From the NCBI GenBank assembly GCA_904066235.2, contig CAJFCV020000004.1:1860001-1924000 (forward strand): a stretch of 64,000 nt of DNA, in the 5' to 3' direction. The notes under the pieces are model-generated. The model ran no database searches and was not told the origin of the DNA. It saw only the letters and a program-made list of their open reading frames with translations. Both the position numbers and the translations under genes were made by a program. Source of the stretch: Bursaphelenchus xylophilus (taxonomy: Eukaryota > Nematoda > Chromadorea > Rhabditida > Aphelenchoididae). This document shows, piece after piece, positions 45,083 through 56,261 of this stretch. Every line of letters begins with the position of its first letter. Positions within the stretch are counted from its first letter, which is position 1.

Positions 45083-45500
45083 AGGTGGGGGTGAATAGTT
45101 TGTCTTATTACTATTATATAATAATACTGTTTGCAGAGTCCGCATCTGTTCTTCCGTTGAGATTCTGAATGTGATATGTAAAGGTATTTTATCATTGATT
45201 GATTCAAATTCACTACGCTTGTAATCCAATACTTTCAGAGTTACCATCACCTTACCCATATCCATTCTTGGCGCAACGTTCCAATAAAGAATGCCAGCTT
45301 CTCAATATATCGATAATTACTCTGTTTCAAGGCAACCTTATAAAATCCTTAGGCATGCCCGTGGACAACAAATTTGATCCCAATCGGCCCTCTTCAGGGC
45401 CACAAAAAGCTTTCATTTTATCGTTTTTATGTAATAAATATTTTTTTGTCTGTGAAAAATAAAGAAATGTTGTGATCGAAGACAGTAAGAGTAGTTTGAT
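45083..45500. repeat. segmental duplication, copy 2
   Basis: Partner of 34725-35150; then 45530-45640 matches 35510-35620, so this copy lacks about 340 bp present in copy 1. It begins about 10 bp beyond the right LTR. Confidence 0.7.
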
Positions 45501-45665
45501 TTGTTTTTCTTCACAGTTTCAAACACTCATGAAAATCCGATGTCAAAAAAGCAATTTTTTTGTAATGATTTTTTTCACAGCTAGAAGCGCCTCAGACATG
45601 GCGAATAAAGTACGGAACAATATTAAAGCGATAAAGACATATCGCACGTTAAAAAAAGTACAAAA

Positions 45666-45847
45666 ACAAGGAATCTCGGAACATTGATTTTTGACGAAAT
45701 GTCGCTGAATTATCGAGTCACAAAAGAAAACTTTCCCAGAGAAAAAGTTTTTTTTTCGAGAAAAACATTTTTTCGAATAGGAAAATAATTTTTCGAACTC
45801 GATAATTCTGTGACACTTCACAAAAATCAATGATCTGAGATTTCTTG
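45666..45847. mobile_element. MITE family E, copy 1
   Basis: Palindromic: AAGGAATCTCGGAACATTGA and GAATTATCGAGTCACA on the left, TGTGACACTTC and complementary ends on the right. It interrupts copy 2 of the segmental duplication. Second copy at 54024-54203. Confidence 0.7.
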
Positions 45848-47272
45848 TTTTTCAATTTTCTCGAAGAATTTTTTGACGTGTGTCGCTCTCTGAGTCTATG
45901 CAAATTTTAGAGGTTTTAGCGGCTTACAAAGGCCGGGAAAATCTTACTTTTGATGCCTCAGAACTGCATTTTTACCGTACACTTTTGAAAAAAACGAAGG
46001 TTCCTATTTTGTAGGAAATTTAATGCTGTATAATTTTTCGTTCGATTGATCCGTATAGGCCCTTTAACCCCTGCAATTTACCCACAAAAACAAGCGCATT
46101 TTTATCAAAGCTGAGATTACAACGCGGTTTAGAAAACCAGCTTGCGATATTTACGTAATGATCTGCCGCGAAAACTCCGGCATTTTACGCAAAAGCGGCG
46201 GAAAATACGAACTGGGTCGGCCACGAACAGCCGTCATTTATTTACGATGAGTTTACGGGAAGATCGGAGGGCAAAACTGCGGGCCACAAGACACTTGGTG
46301 GAGATTTTCTGCGAGCTTAATGCTGAATATTATATAAATATAATATAAATGAATATAAAAATTTACCACTTTATCAGTGGTAAATTTTTTGTGCATTTTC
46401 TGTAAAAAAAGCTGTTGATTTTGCTTGTTGTGGGGTTTTTTGATTAATAAATATTTATATGTAATGCATGTTTGATTAATAATTATAATTCCTGTAATAT
46501 ATAAATATAATGAAAAATATATAAACATATATTAATATAAATATAATAAAGCTACGTGATAATATTGTAAGCAAATTATACTGGAATTACACACATATGT
46601 ATATATATATTACTGATTTTTTGAATATACTTATTGTTTTTCCAATTTATGTGGATTCTATAGCTTCGATCTTTGTTTATTTTGCAATTTTTCGATATGA
46701 AAATATGAAATTTTAGTCGAAGATAGCAATCCGGTCGGACCGAATAGGTCAGGCCGGCCCAAGGCTTTTTCAAAATTTATTTTAGACATACTACCGAAAT
46801 ATTCCCAAAGCCGAGTATTTATGGGAATATATACTTCTGCATTAAAAAAATGTACAAAATGCAATTTGGTCATAAAAATCAATGAATATTGGCATTTTGT
46901 CACAATTTGTTTTTTCGTTCAAAACGCGGTTTTGAAGTCGAAACAATTAGTTAGCCGATTGTCGGAATCGGAAGAGGATAGGGAGAAAAATTACAAATCT
47001 GACTGCGAAAAATTGGATTTACATATTGGTGCTATATTGGGCTACCTTCGGCCAATATTATAAATACCCTATTAGTAGTATAGAAGGTCCTCCTTACTCC
47101 TTTTTGATTGATAAAAGCCCACGGTGTGGCGGTGATTTTGATTGTGAGGGTGAAACTAGAGGGTGTACTAATTTTGTAGCCCGATTTTTATTGACTATGA
47201 TTTCATTAGGGCCAATTTTTTAGGGCCAAATTTTAGAATTCTTTTTTCCCTGAACCCTCAGAAGTCCCCATT
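45848..47272. other. unassigned, AT-rich
   Basis: 45880-45910 resumes similarity to 35620-35650. 46320-46660 is very AT-rich with ATATAT runs. Short open frames at 46142 and 46821 have no domain. No gene is called. Confidence 0.35.
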
Positions 47273-47690
47273 TTGCTTTTTGTTAAAAGACGATTTTTGG
47301 CTCGCTGCGTCAGCCACTACGAGGGTTCGGGCATTCAAAAAAAAATTTTTGAGTTTTTTGGTGTAAAATGTCGGTATAGGTCATTAAAACACGTTCCCAA
47401 AATTTTTTTGCCCAGTAATGCACGGGAGGTGGAAATTTGCAAACGGTTTTTTACAATATTTGTGTTCAGTGGGGATCGAACCAGGGTCGTCAGATTACTA
47501 GTTTTCGTCAAAACGAAGCTAATAACCGTATGCAAATTTCCACCTTCCGGGCACTAGCAGGCAAAAAAATTTGGGAAAGTGTTTTAATGACCTATACCAA
47601 CATTTGAAGCCAAAAAACTCACGATCAGGAAATTTTTTTTGGATGTCCCAGGCTGACGCAGCGAGCCAAATATCGTCTTTTAATTAATAC
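47273..47690. mobile_element. palindromic MITE with a tRNA-like block
   Basis: Arms pair through TTAAAAGACGATTTTTGGCT, GCTGCGTCAGCC, GGTCATTAAAACAC and GGTGGAAATTTGC. The loop (about 47460-47530) contains, on the minus strand, GACCCTGGTTCGATCCCC, matching the tRNA T-arm/B-box consensus, but no full cloverleaf can be drawn. Confidence 0.6.
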
Positions 47691-48026
47691 AAAATATGAT
47701 ACACAAAGGTAAGTCCGCGGTCTTTTCGGTCTGTCCAGAAATGGAGTGCCGCGTTAAAGAAAAAGCTTGGTCTGTCGTTTGGTATGGTAAATGTGGTTCT
47801 CCAACTGTTGTTCAAGGGGAGTATCGGAAAAAAATAAGTGTGAAAAAGAAACAGAAAAGTCGGAAAAATGGTTACGAACGGATCTGAAAGTTAAAGAAGT
47901 TTTGTCAAAATTTTTCCCGATTTTTCTGTTTCTTGTTCATAGTTACAGTTTCCAGGAAAACTTCTTCCGCCAATGTGAGATTGTTCGGTCGGAAGATGGG
48001 CGTTTCGTCCGTACCTATTCCGGTCG

Positions 48027-48422
48027 GTTAATCAATGTCTTTAGCCTGGTTTTCTACAACCTTGCAACTCAGATGCCTGAAATTTTTAGGGTTGTGTGTC
48101 ACTTCTTCGAATTTTAGGCCTTCCCTCATCGATTTATCTCCAACTTCCTGGCGAACATTTTGGAAAAAATTGCCACAAATTTGTAGAAAATGCGTTGAGG
48201 AAAAGCCTCGATGCTTTTTGCTTTTTCTTTGCTTCGTGGATAATTTAATTGTCAGCCAAGAAATTGAATGCCCCCTTGAAAAAAAAATGTTCGCCAGGAA
48301 GTTGGAGATAAATCGATGTCAGAAGGTCTAAAATTCGAAGAAATGACACACCCACCCTAAAAATTTTTAAGTATCTAGGTTGCAAGGTTGTAGAAAACCA
48401 GGCTAAAGGCCTTGATTAACTG
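48027..48422. mobile_element. palindromic MITE, GTTAATCA ends
   Basis: Left GTTAATCAATGTCTTTAGCC then TGGTTTTCTACAACCTTGCA; right is the complement, ending AAGGCCTTGATTAAC. An inner pair TTCGCCAGGAAGTTGGAGAT matches ATCTCCAACTTCCTGGCGAA. It lies directly after a possible exon (47957-48025, residues ENFFRQCEIVRSEDGRFVR). Confidence 0.7.
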
Positions 48423-48643
48423 CCACCCACGTAGTTGAGGACCTTGAAGATCAAAAGCTCCACAACAATTTCAATTGAAAAAATGTCCCACCTGCCCCGA
48501 AAAAATGTCGATTAACAGACACCCACGTGGGAAAGGTTGTGAAGATCAACAAGAAAATAGCACAAACAAGCCGAAAATCACACCCCTTCAAATGATTGTA
48601 TAAAAAAGAGGACATCAAAAAGATAGGCCCAAAGTTGTGCAAA

Positions 48644-49303
48644 ATGGCGAAGTCTTCACTACGTGAATACCTGGATTTTTTAATTAAGGATCTATGTATC
48701 CTACTTCTTGAACAACCGCACTTTGATCTGCTCAATGTGCGCATTATGAATAGAGGGAAAAGGTGGCTCAAAGGCCATTTAAAACAATTGGAAGGCCCCC
48801 TGTGTTTCACAGCATGGGAGATCCAGCAATTGAATAGGCGTCTACCAATAGACGTGTTAAACCGAGTCCTCTCGGCTCGGTTTCTGGTACCAACCAAGGC
48901 TTGTTTGGAGGCTGGAGTAAAGCCATCAGTGTTTTTTTTTTCTTTAAAGCCATCAACATGTTTTTTTCTCTAAAGTTGCATTTTCTTTATAGAGCAAGTA
49001 CAGGAAGAGAACGAGCGAGTCAACACGCTGATTGATGTTGACGTCCACGATGGAAACAGATTAATAATCAACTTCTTCGTGTCAAACTCCAGCAGTGAGC
49101 TGGAAAATATTGAACTGACCCAGTACAAAAGGAAGAAGAAAAGAGTTTTGAAAAAATTTAAGAAAAGATAGGGCACAGGCCGGATAGAATATTTGGTCAA
49201 ATGGGCCAACTACGACGAGCGTGGTTGGCAGTACATTCGGTATGGCGAGGCCAGGGAGGCCATACGGCAATTTTATGAGACCAAATTTATGTCCGTAAGA
49301 TAG
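48644..49303 (+). pseudogene. chromodomain gene with an in-frame stop (copy 1)
   Basis: Exon 48644-48916 (91 codons, MAKSSLREYLDFLIKDL onward, helical, Leu-rich) can splice to 48995 onward (QVQEENERVNTLIDVDV, then KKKRVLKKFKKR). A TAG at 49169-49171 then interrupts the frame, and the same frame continues GRIEYLVKWANYDERGWQYI and REAIRQFYE. That tail is the core of a chromodomain (YLVKW...W....EAI..F), a fold that binds methyl-lysine histone tails. Either the stop is a disabling mutation or the chromodomain is reached by another splice form. Further exons may exist upstream (47.9 kb), separated by the 48027 MITE. Confidence 0.5.
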
Positions 49304-49617
49304 GTATGGAGTTTTGAATTTTCGTACAATCTTGGAGTGAAATTCTATGAGTCCGGTTCCATGAAGGGCGGATAGAATACATATTTGGTCAAATGGGCCA
49401 ACTACGATGAGCGTGGTTGGCAGTACATTCGGTATGGCGAGGTCAGGGAGGCCATACGGCAATTTTATGAGACCAAATTTATGTCGGAAGAATAGGTATG
49501 TACGTAGTTTCGAAATTTCGTATAACCTTGGTAGAGAAATTGTATTGTATGTTTTCAGCAAGGCTCGTCCACCTCACCTCTTTTTTTTGATATTGAAAAT
49601 GACGTATTAAGAATAAA
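49304..49617 (+). pseudogene. chromodomain segment, tandem copy 2
   Basis: A repeat of the 49172-49303 segment about 190 bp downstream, carrying an extra 4 bp (ACAT in GAATACATATTTGG) that shifts the frame between GRIEY and the VKWANYDERG part. It ends FMSEE then TAG, followed by an intron-like GTATGT...TTTTCAG and AATAAA near 49612, probably the original 3' end of the gene. Confidence 0.5.
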
Positions 49618-50027
49618 GTTCAAATTTTAATTTAAACGTAGTATTTATTCATTCATCAAAAAAATTGATTAGAAAATAGTGAGGACATATATATCATACT
49701 ATAAAAATTCGTTGAAGACACTGAGAGTGCGATAATTTTTTCTTTTTTTTAAATAATTGATCATAACTTCTTTGTTGCAAACTCCATATCTTGTATAACA
49801 ACATGATTCGGCAACCGTGCAGTTAGGATTCAAAGATATTTAAAACGTACAACGTAATTCCTTCTTGATTGCTTGTTGTATTCGTGCAGAGCAATTGAAC
49901 CCTTGGACGAATTGCAAAAGTCCTCAAGTAGCTAAAATCTCTGGGAGAAGCCATTTGCTATAAATAATGCCCAACCCGAAGAGGCAGGGTCGCGTTAATT
50001 TTCCTTAATTTTATTTTAAATTATAGA
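49618..50027. other. unassigned, between chromodomain copies
   Basis: 49615-49730 matches 50485-50600 (GATTAGAAAATAGTGAGGAC), showing that the 3' flank was duplicated along with the chromodomain segment. The rest is unrecognised. Confidence 0.45.
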
Positions 50028-50411
50028 ATGGCCAAATATGCAGTGGAAAGAATTCTTGGAGTCCGGTTCCATGAAGGCCGGATAGGATATATATTTGGTC
50101 AAATGGGCCAACTACGATGAGCGTGGTTGGCAGTACATTCGGTATGGGGAGGTCAGTGAGGCCATACGCCAATTTTACAAGACCAAATTTATGTCCGTAA
50201 GATAGTTATGAAGTTTTCGTATAATCTTGATAGAGCCATTATACATATTGTATGTTTTCAGCAAGGCTTGACGTCCGTCCACTCACCTTTTTTGATATTG
50301 AAATTGCACCGACCTTATCGCTATCTTATCATGTCGTATACAGGTCGTATACGACTTGAATCACTCTCCGCCCATCCCCTCAGTAATAGGATAGAATATG
50401 AGTGTAAATAA
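50028..50411 (+). pseudogene. chromodomain segment, copy 3
   Basis: Begins MAKYAVERILGVRFHEGRI, the typical start of a chromodomain, then the same 4-bp frame-shifting insertion as copy 2 before the VKWANYDERGWQY part. GTAAGA donor and TTTTCAG acceptor are retained; the following piece reads QGLTSVHSPFLILKLHRPYR. Broken, but it preserves the N-terminal strand that copy 1 lacks. Confidence 0.5.
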
Positions 50412-51313
50412 ACAGATTGTTCAGTGATAAAGACCATCATTTCGACCTTGTCTAGTATTGAGTTTTTTCAGAAATGATAATAGTCAACTTCAAATTTTAA
50501 TTTTAAAAGTAGTATTTATTGATTCATCAAAAAAACCGATTAGAAAATAGTGAGGACATACTATAAAATTCGTTGAAAGAAAGACACTGTGATAAAAATA
50601 ACATGAAAATAATTCCAAAAATCGATATCGCATGCAAATTTTTTATTTTTTTCACGTTTCAAAAAATATTTTTTTTTCTAAAATTCCTTTTTGGTATATA
50701 AAAATGAAGAAAGCCTTAAATGGACGCTGTATGCAAATTTTCGCAAAAAATTAAATTTTAGTTTTTTACTAAATTTCGAACAAAATTTAAAAAAAAATTT
50801 TTAAGACAAATTAGAGTGCTGATGACTCCGATGTCCAAGTACTAAACAGTCCCTCACCACCTGTTCTCACCTCTCGCGCAACGCGATTCGACCCTCCACG
50901 GCCTGCGACCAAAGGAAAAAAGCGTTATGCGTAATTAACCAAAATTATTCAAAATTTTTGTATATTTTAAAACATTTTGCGTACTATTGTATACATTTTC
51001 GCATGGTTTACTTTATATGGCGAAGGTCTTTTTCTTCAGTTACCAAGAAAGGATATTGCAGCGGATATCTTCTCCGTCAACACCAGAGGAGGGGGCAAAA
51101 AGGGCGCATTGGTGAGATTACGCCAAATTTTTATTTCAAAAAACGGCGTTGCATATTGCTGCAGCGCCAAACCGCTACGTATTCAATTTCAGAGCTACAC
51201 ACCGAGAACTGGTGTGGATGCTTTATAAACAACCCCAGTTTGGGGAATTGATGCGGTTTTTCATGTGGGAAACGTACCAGTAGAATACCGAACTCTCCAT
51301 CGAAGTCTACAAC
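50412..51313. other. unassigned
   Basis: Duplicated 3' flank of the chromodomain segment to about 50600, then AT-rich DNA. At 51030-51230 open frames exist on both strands (plus LPRKDIAADIFSVNTRGGGK; minus YGHVVDFDGEFGILLVRFP). Neither is recognised. Confidence 0.35.
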
Positions 51314-51818
51314 ATGGCCGTACAAGCCCGATATTTTATAAATGGGCATAGATATTCGTCAGGAGAGGGAATACGAATAAGTAAGTCGACTTATGAAAGA
51401 TTTTATATTTTTTCAGGAGGAGACAGAGAAATTGAGGTCTGCGAAATAGATTATGATGATCAAGTCATCATAAATATCCAGGCTCCAATAGCACCTCCAA
51501 CGGATAGCGGCGCCGAAATTGTCTCTGTGACAATTTCTAAGGATCAGGAATCAGACTGCCAAATAGACTATGGCGACCAAGTCATCACAAATATACAAGC
51601 CCCAATAACACCACTAGCGGATATTACACAGCTCATTCCGTAAGTAAAATTTCTAAAACCTCTGTACAACGAACCCTTGTGTAGGATGAAGAATGCCTGT
51701 GCTAATTTCCTCTCTGTTTTCCATACATTCATCTTAATCAAAGCCAATATTTTACATAATTGACTTTAGCCTCTACAGAAATGCAGGCCTTCCCTTGTTA
51801 GCTGATTTTTTTGCGTGA
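51314..51818 (+). CDS. weak gene model, acidic protein with two internal repeats
   Basis: An open frame from the ATG at 51314 to a donor at about 51642 (CC|GTAAGT) can splice to 51770 after TGACTTTAG and end at TGA 51816-51818, giving about 125 aa. Two repeats, EIDYDDQVIINIQAPIAPP and QIDYGDQVITNIQAPITPL, are about 45 residues apart. A possible 36-nt intron (GTAAGT...TTTTCAG) near 51383-51418 is in frame either way, so it may or may not be removed. There is no signal peptide, membrane segment or known domain. It could be one exon pair of a larger gene or a remnant. Confidence 0.35.
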
Positions 51819-52574
51819 AAAATGATTGACCAGAAGATGGACGTACTAATTGTAAGTTTAAAGACGAAACCGGTTGGCAAGGTCAAACCATTTCTGTTGT
51901 ATTGACAAATTGCGGAAAGTTGCAAGAAGTTACAAACCGGAGAATTTTGATTCTTTGAATCCTTTCGAAGTTGAAAAGTAAAACAAACGCTCTCTCTGTA
52001 TGCAAACAATCAAAGTTTATGAAGACCAAGTTTAAAGGGATAACAGTTAATTTTAAGGCAAAATAAAGCCCCGTAGAACGAAGCTTTCCGATTAGTCCGT
52101 TAGCAAAGTCGCTGGAGTGATTTTGGCAACATGCACCGTGAGAAAACAAAAGTTTCCTTTGCATTGTACAATAGGCTTGTTAGCGCCTTCACTTGCGCCG
52201 TGACGTTTTCTACACAGCGCAAACGCCAAAAATCAGTCCGGCCACATTCCAGAAGGACTATTATAAGCAAGATTTTTAGGTCGCGATCTCAAGCAAAAAT
52301 CGAGAATTTTGTGGCCGGAATTGGCGAAAAACTCAAAATGATTTTGCGAATTTTGTATTTCTTTCGCATTTTTACTTCTAGTGTCCTATAAAAATTTTTC
52401 TGCACAACGCAAACGCCTGAAGTCGCATTTGCGACATTGCAAACCGACTTGTATTACGAACAATATTTTTGCTCGCTTTGTTGGCCATTCTGGTCAATAA
52501 AGGGTAAATTTTAGAGCTTGGCTAATACGAATCTGTCATACCGTATGCAAACAAAAATATCGCAACAAATACTT
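51819..52574. other. intergenic with family D repeat
   Basis: No gene. 52090-52262 is a family D element: TTAGTCCGTTAGCAAAGTCG at the left and GTCCGGCCACATTCCAGAAG at the right, with CACCGTGAGAAAACAAAAG and GCGCAAACGCCAAAAATCAG between. Confidence 0.5.
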
Positions 52575-53011
52575 ACAGAGGAAGTACTCCAAGTACGACG
52601 CTCAGATTTTGATGAAAGTTGACACAAATTTAGAATAATTTTTTCTAAGATATATGCGAGAATCCAAGCTCGCGCTTTACAGAATCAATCGAGATTCTTA
52701 CATCGAAAGTCGGCGAAAATTTAGGACTTTTTGCCGAATTTCGGTTTCATGCCTATTTCTACCGTAAAGGATAATGTTTCTACAAAAAAACAAAGCTTTC
52801 CGCACGAAACTGCCAAAGTTAGGGCCAAAAAGCGTTTTTCTCTCTGACCGCTCTCCACGTTTAGCGTGCTCTCTCGGCGGCAAAAATCGTTCGATATCTC
52901 GGCGGCGCCCGCAAAGCGCGAAACTTTCATCAATTAATATCTAGTCCATACCCGAGTTGTGTGCAAAATTTAAAGAAAATCTGAGCGTCGCACTTGGAGT
53001 ACTTCCCCTGT
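52575..53011. mobile_element. MITE family A, copy 4
   Basis: Starts ACAGAGGAAGTACTCC and ends GGAGTACTTCCCCTGT. Same orientation as copies 1 and 3. Confidence 0.75.
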
Positions 53012-53134
53012 TAGGTTTCACTGCATCATTATAACACCTAGAAGTTTCATTATGCCTCAAGGGCTTTCTGAGGCTTCTGAAGAAATTTTGGGGCACTTTT
53101 CATATCCACGTTGGCCACAGAAGGTCTTCCTTAT

Positions 53135-53270
53135 TATCAGTCTCTCGGAAAAATAATGATCGAGTCGCTGAAAACAAGAGCAATTTGATTTTGCCGCGAC
53201 AAAATTCATTTCCTCGGCGGTGCGATTTTCGCTGCGACAGAGTGCTCACTATTTTCCCGACAGACTGATA
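53135..53270. mobile_element. MITE family B, full copy
   Basis: 136 bp, starts TATCAGTCTCTCGGAAAAAT, ends ATTTTCCCGACAGACTGATA. Used to define family B. A half copy lies at 53678-53745. Confidence 0.7.
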
Positions 53271-53677
53271 TTGGCATCTTAATTGATATGCATCTCAATT
53301 CCACGAGACTCTTGCACGGAATACCTGTGTTCTTAATCATCCGATCTTCTCATCTCGCTCGACTTTTCACGTCCCCCAAGTGTTTATTAGCCATCCATCT
53401 TATCGAGATGAAGCCCTTTCTCGTTACTTTTTGGGAATAGGCGTGGTTCGTTCTTGGCTTACGAGACCGTTTTTGTAAATAAAAACAAAGGTCGGGACTT
53501 GATGTATTAGGTTCCGTAACCGGTTTCGCAGGTAGATCGTTACCGATTCAACAAACGCTCTGGAAATAACAAAGAATTTTGTGAAGGGGCTGATCAAATA
53601 TCTTGATCGGTAAAATACGGAATTTGCAAAGTGCAGAATTACTCGTAAAAGTGAGATTGGATGACAAAAATATATAG

Positions 53678-53745
53678 TATCAGTCTGTCGGGAAAATAAT
53701 GAGAACTGTGTCGCAGCGAAAGTCGCATCGCCGTTTTTTTTGGTT
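53678..53745. mobile_element. MITE family B, half copy
   Basis: TATCAGTCTGTCGGGAAAAT then GTCGCATCGCCG; the right arm is missing. Confidence 0.55.
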
Positions 53746-54023
53746 GCACTGTTTGAAAAAGTTATGTGTACTGTCCAGCCAAGTGCACTGTTCGCCAAAT
53801 GTACTGTCGGGAGCCAACCTAGGCCGCAATCCGGGCCGGCTTGGCCCAGACTGACCCGAAAGCCTGGATTTCCAAAATTTCCAGTTCCTGCTCGTGTAAA
53901 AGTTCCTGTGTAATTTATTGGCTTTGGGAAAAAAAATTTGAAATTTCTCTCGGAAAATCCGCATTTTCGTTACATAAAACGGAATCAAGGCCCGGGCCGC
54001 ACGTCAAGGAGAAAGTGAAAAAA

Positions 54024-54203
54024 TAAGGAATCTCGGATCATTGATTTTTGACGAAATGTCGTTGAATTATCGAGTCACAAAAGAAAACTTTCCCAGCGAA
54101 AAAGTTTTTTTTCGAGAAAAATGTTTTTTCGAAAAGAAAAATAATTTTTCTACTCGATAATTCTGTGGCACTTCGCACAAAACCAATGATCCGAGATTCC
54201 TTG
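54024..54203. mobile_element. MITE family E, copy 2
   Basis: TAAGGAATCTCGGATCATTG at the left and CAATGATCCGAGATTCCTTG at the right. The palindrome is cleaner than copy 1. Confidence 0.75.
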
Positions 54204-54323
54204 TTTTTTTCAATTTTCTGAAAGAATTTTTTTTGACGTGGGCGCGAAATTTTGGAAATCCAGGCCCGCAGCGATGCCTAATCCAAAAGAATTTCCCCTC
54301 CGTATTTTGGCCAAGATCAACCT

Positions 54324-54588
54324 CTACATTGGAGGACCTGATCCAGTGGCAAAAAACGTACCATTTTGCATCCGGGGAGTATCAAAAATGTAGCAAAATA
54401 CCTCCCTCTCCTGAAAAAATTCCGATTTCAAAAGCGCGCCCGCTCTTTTTGTGAGGGAAAGGCCCTTCAAAACAAAGTTTCTTAGTTGTAGAGGGAGGCA
54501 TTTTGCCACATTTTTGATACTTCCTGGATACAAAATGTACGTTTTTTGCCACTGAATTTTTTGTCACTGGATCAGGTCCGTCACTGTA
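54324..54588. mobile_element. MITE family C, copy
   Basis: CCTGATCCAGTGGCAAAAAA and TTTGCATCCGGGGAGTATC on the left; complement and GATCAGGTCCGTCACTGTA on the right. A family D fragment (GGTCTTCCGGAAAGTCGCCG) follows immediately. Confidence 0.7.
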
Positions 54589-54611
54589 GGTCTTCCGGAA
54601 AGTCGCCGGAC

Positions 54612-54803
54612 TAAAAAAATGTGGCAAAATGCTTCCCTCTCCAAGTGAAAAAACTTTGTTTTGAGAGGCGCACCCTTTCCCTCACAAAAAGAGCGGGCAC
54701 ACTTTTGAAATCTGAGTTTTTTCGAGAGGGAGGTATTTTGCCACATTTTTTGATGCTTCCTGGATGCAAAATGGTACGTTTTTTTTGCCACTGGATCCAC
54801 TGT
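54612..54803. mobile_element. MITE family C, left-truncated copy
   Basis: GTGGCAAAATGCTTCCCTCT to TTTTTGCCACTGGATCCACTGTA. It lacks the outer left end, where the D fragment abuts. Confidence 0.65.
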
Positions 54804-55784
54804 AACTTCCACATTATGCCGTTCATTAATTCAACATCAAGCGCCTCTCCGTCTCTCTCCCTCTCTTTATCCAGAAAGCAACGTTACTTCCTGACGCATT
54901 CCGCGTGATCCGAAGATGAATTACACCATGTTTTTACTCAAACGGATGAACATAAAAGGAGCGCTCGTTGTTCGCCGTGTGATGGGCGCAATTCATTTCT
55001 TTCGGTGACACATTCTGGAACATGTTCTTCCACGAATTGTAATCGTATTGAGTAACGGAAATTCAAGTTAAAGAAATAGTGAAAGAAGTGGTTTTCGGAG
55101 ATTGTAAAAACATACAAGTAGTGGTTGTAAAGTAATAGTTTGAACTAATACGAACGGAAATTTTACGAAACGGACGAAATTTTGGGTAAAATACGCATTG
55201 CCCTAAATTTAACAAATATTAGGGTGTACCGTTTATAAAGTCGCTGGAGTAATTTTGAGCGCGCAAACGACAGCCCAAAATGCCTATGTGGCGATAAATA
55301 TGCGAGATCTTGAGCTCATGCTTTGTAGAAAGCGAGGACATTTCTTAATCAAAAATTAATGAAAATTTTAGGCATTTTTGAGCTTTTTACGAACATAAAT
55401 TTTATTGTAGGCGATTATATTCTAACTTGGAGGACAATAGGCGTTCAAAACAAAAAAATCCACTTTTCTACGTTAAATTTGTAAAAAAAACAGCTAGAAA
55501 CGTTTCTTTTTCTGTCTCCGTCTCTCCTTATTTTTCATAGTCTCTCCTGCAAAATAAATGTCACAATTTGCCTCCTCAAACACTGAGTGCTTTTCAGATG
55601 AAGCCGAGATACACAACAATCGGTCCGAGAGCGTGAAAATGAAGATAGACAATTAGAGAGTCAAATTAGATTATAAAATTTGGATGTACACATCTTAACA
55701 TAAAACTATCTGCTGTTTTGCAAAGCGCGGGCTCAGAATCTATTGTAAAATTGTAAATTACATTGCAAAAAAATCGCTCATCTA
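54804..55784. other. intergenic, nothing recognised
   Basis: A CT-rich run (TCTCCGTCTCTCTCCCTCTC) at about 54843-54870. No supported gene. Confidence 0.35.
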
Positions 55785-55934
55785 ATCAGCATATCGGGAA
55801 AATAATGAACGCAATGTCGCTGCGCCGATCCCATCGCTGAAGTTAAAAGCCATTTGATTTTGCCGCGACACAATTCATTTTCTCGGTGGCGACTTTGATG
55901 CGACAGAGTGCTCATTATTTTCCCGACACAGTGA
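55785..55934. mobile_element. MITE family B, copy
   Basis: ATCAGCATATCGGGAAAATA at the left and ATTATTTTCCCGACACAGTG at the right, with TTGATTTTGCCGCGACA inside. An isolated right end (TTTCCCGACAGACTAATA) occurs at about 56049. Confidence 0.65.
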
Positions 55935-56065
55935 TATTTTTTGATTTTTTTGTGGTCCCCTCTTTCCAGAGCCTTTATTTTTTCTCTAGCGGACCCTATC
56001 TTTCCCGTAGTCCTCTCATGACCTAAACAGGGCTCCCTCACTCACTACTTTCCCGACAGACTAAT

Positions 56066-56261
56066 ACTAGTCCTTCCGGAAAAGTCGCCGGACTGGTTTT
56101 TGGCGTTTGCACGGTGCGAAAAAATTCAGGGTGCGAGCGACATCCCAAAAAAGCCTATTGCGCGGTGCAAAAGGCATGAAATTGCACAGGGCAAAGTGAA
56201 CTTTCGTTTTCGCAATCGGCATGTCGCCGATTTCCGTCCGGCGACTTTCCGGACGGACTAG
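56066..56261. mobile_element. family D TIR element
   Basis: ACTAGTCCTTCCGGAAAAGT at the left and GCGACTTTCCGGACGGACTA at the right. Inside are GTTTGCACGGTGCG and TGCACAGGGCAAAG, the same blocks as in the arms of the 24-kb palindrome. Confidence 0.65.

Noticed and set aside
47461..47540. Candidate tRNA gene on the minus strand
   Set aside because: Only the T-arm-like block is present; acceptor and anticodon stems cannot be formed.
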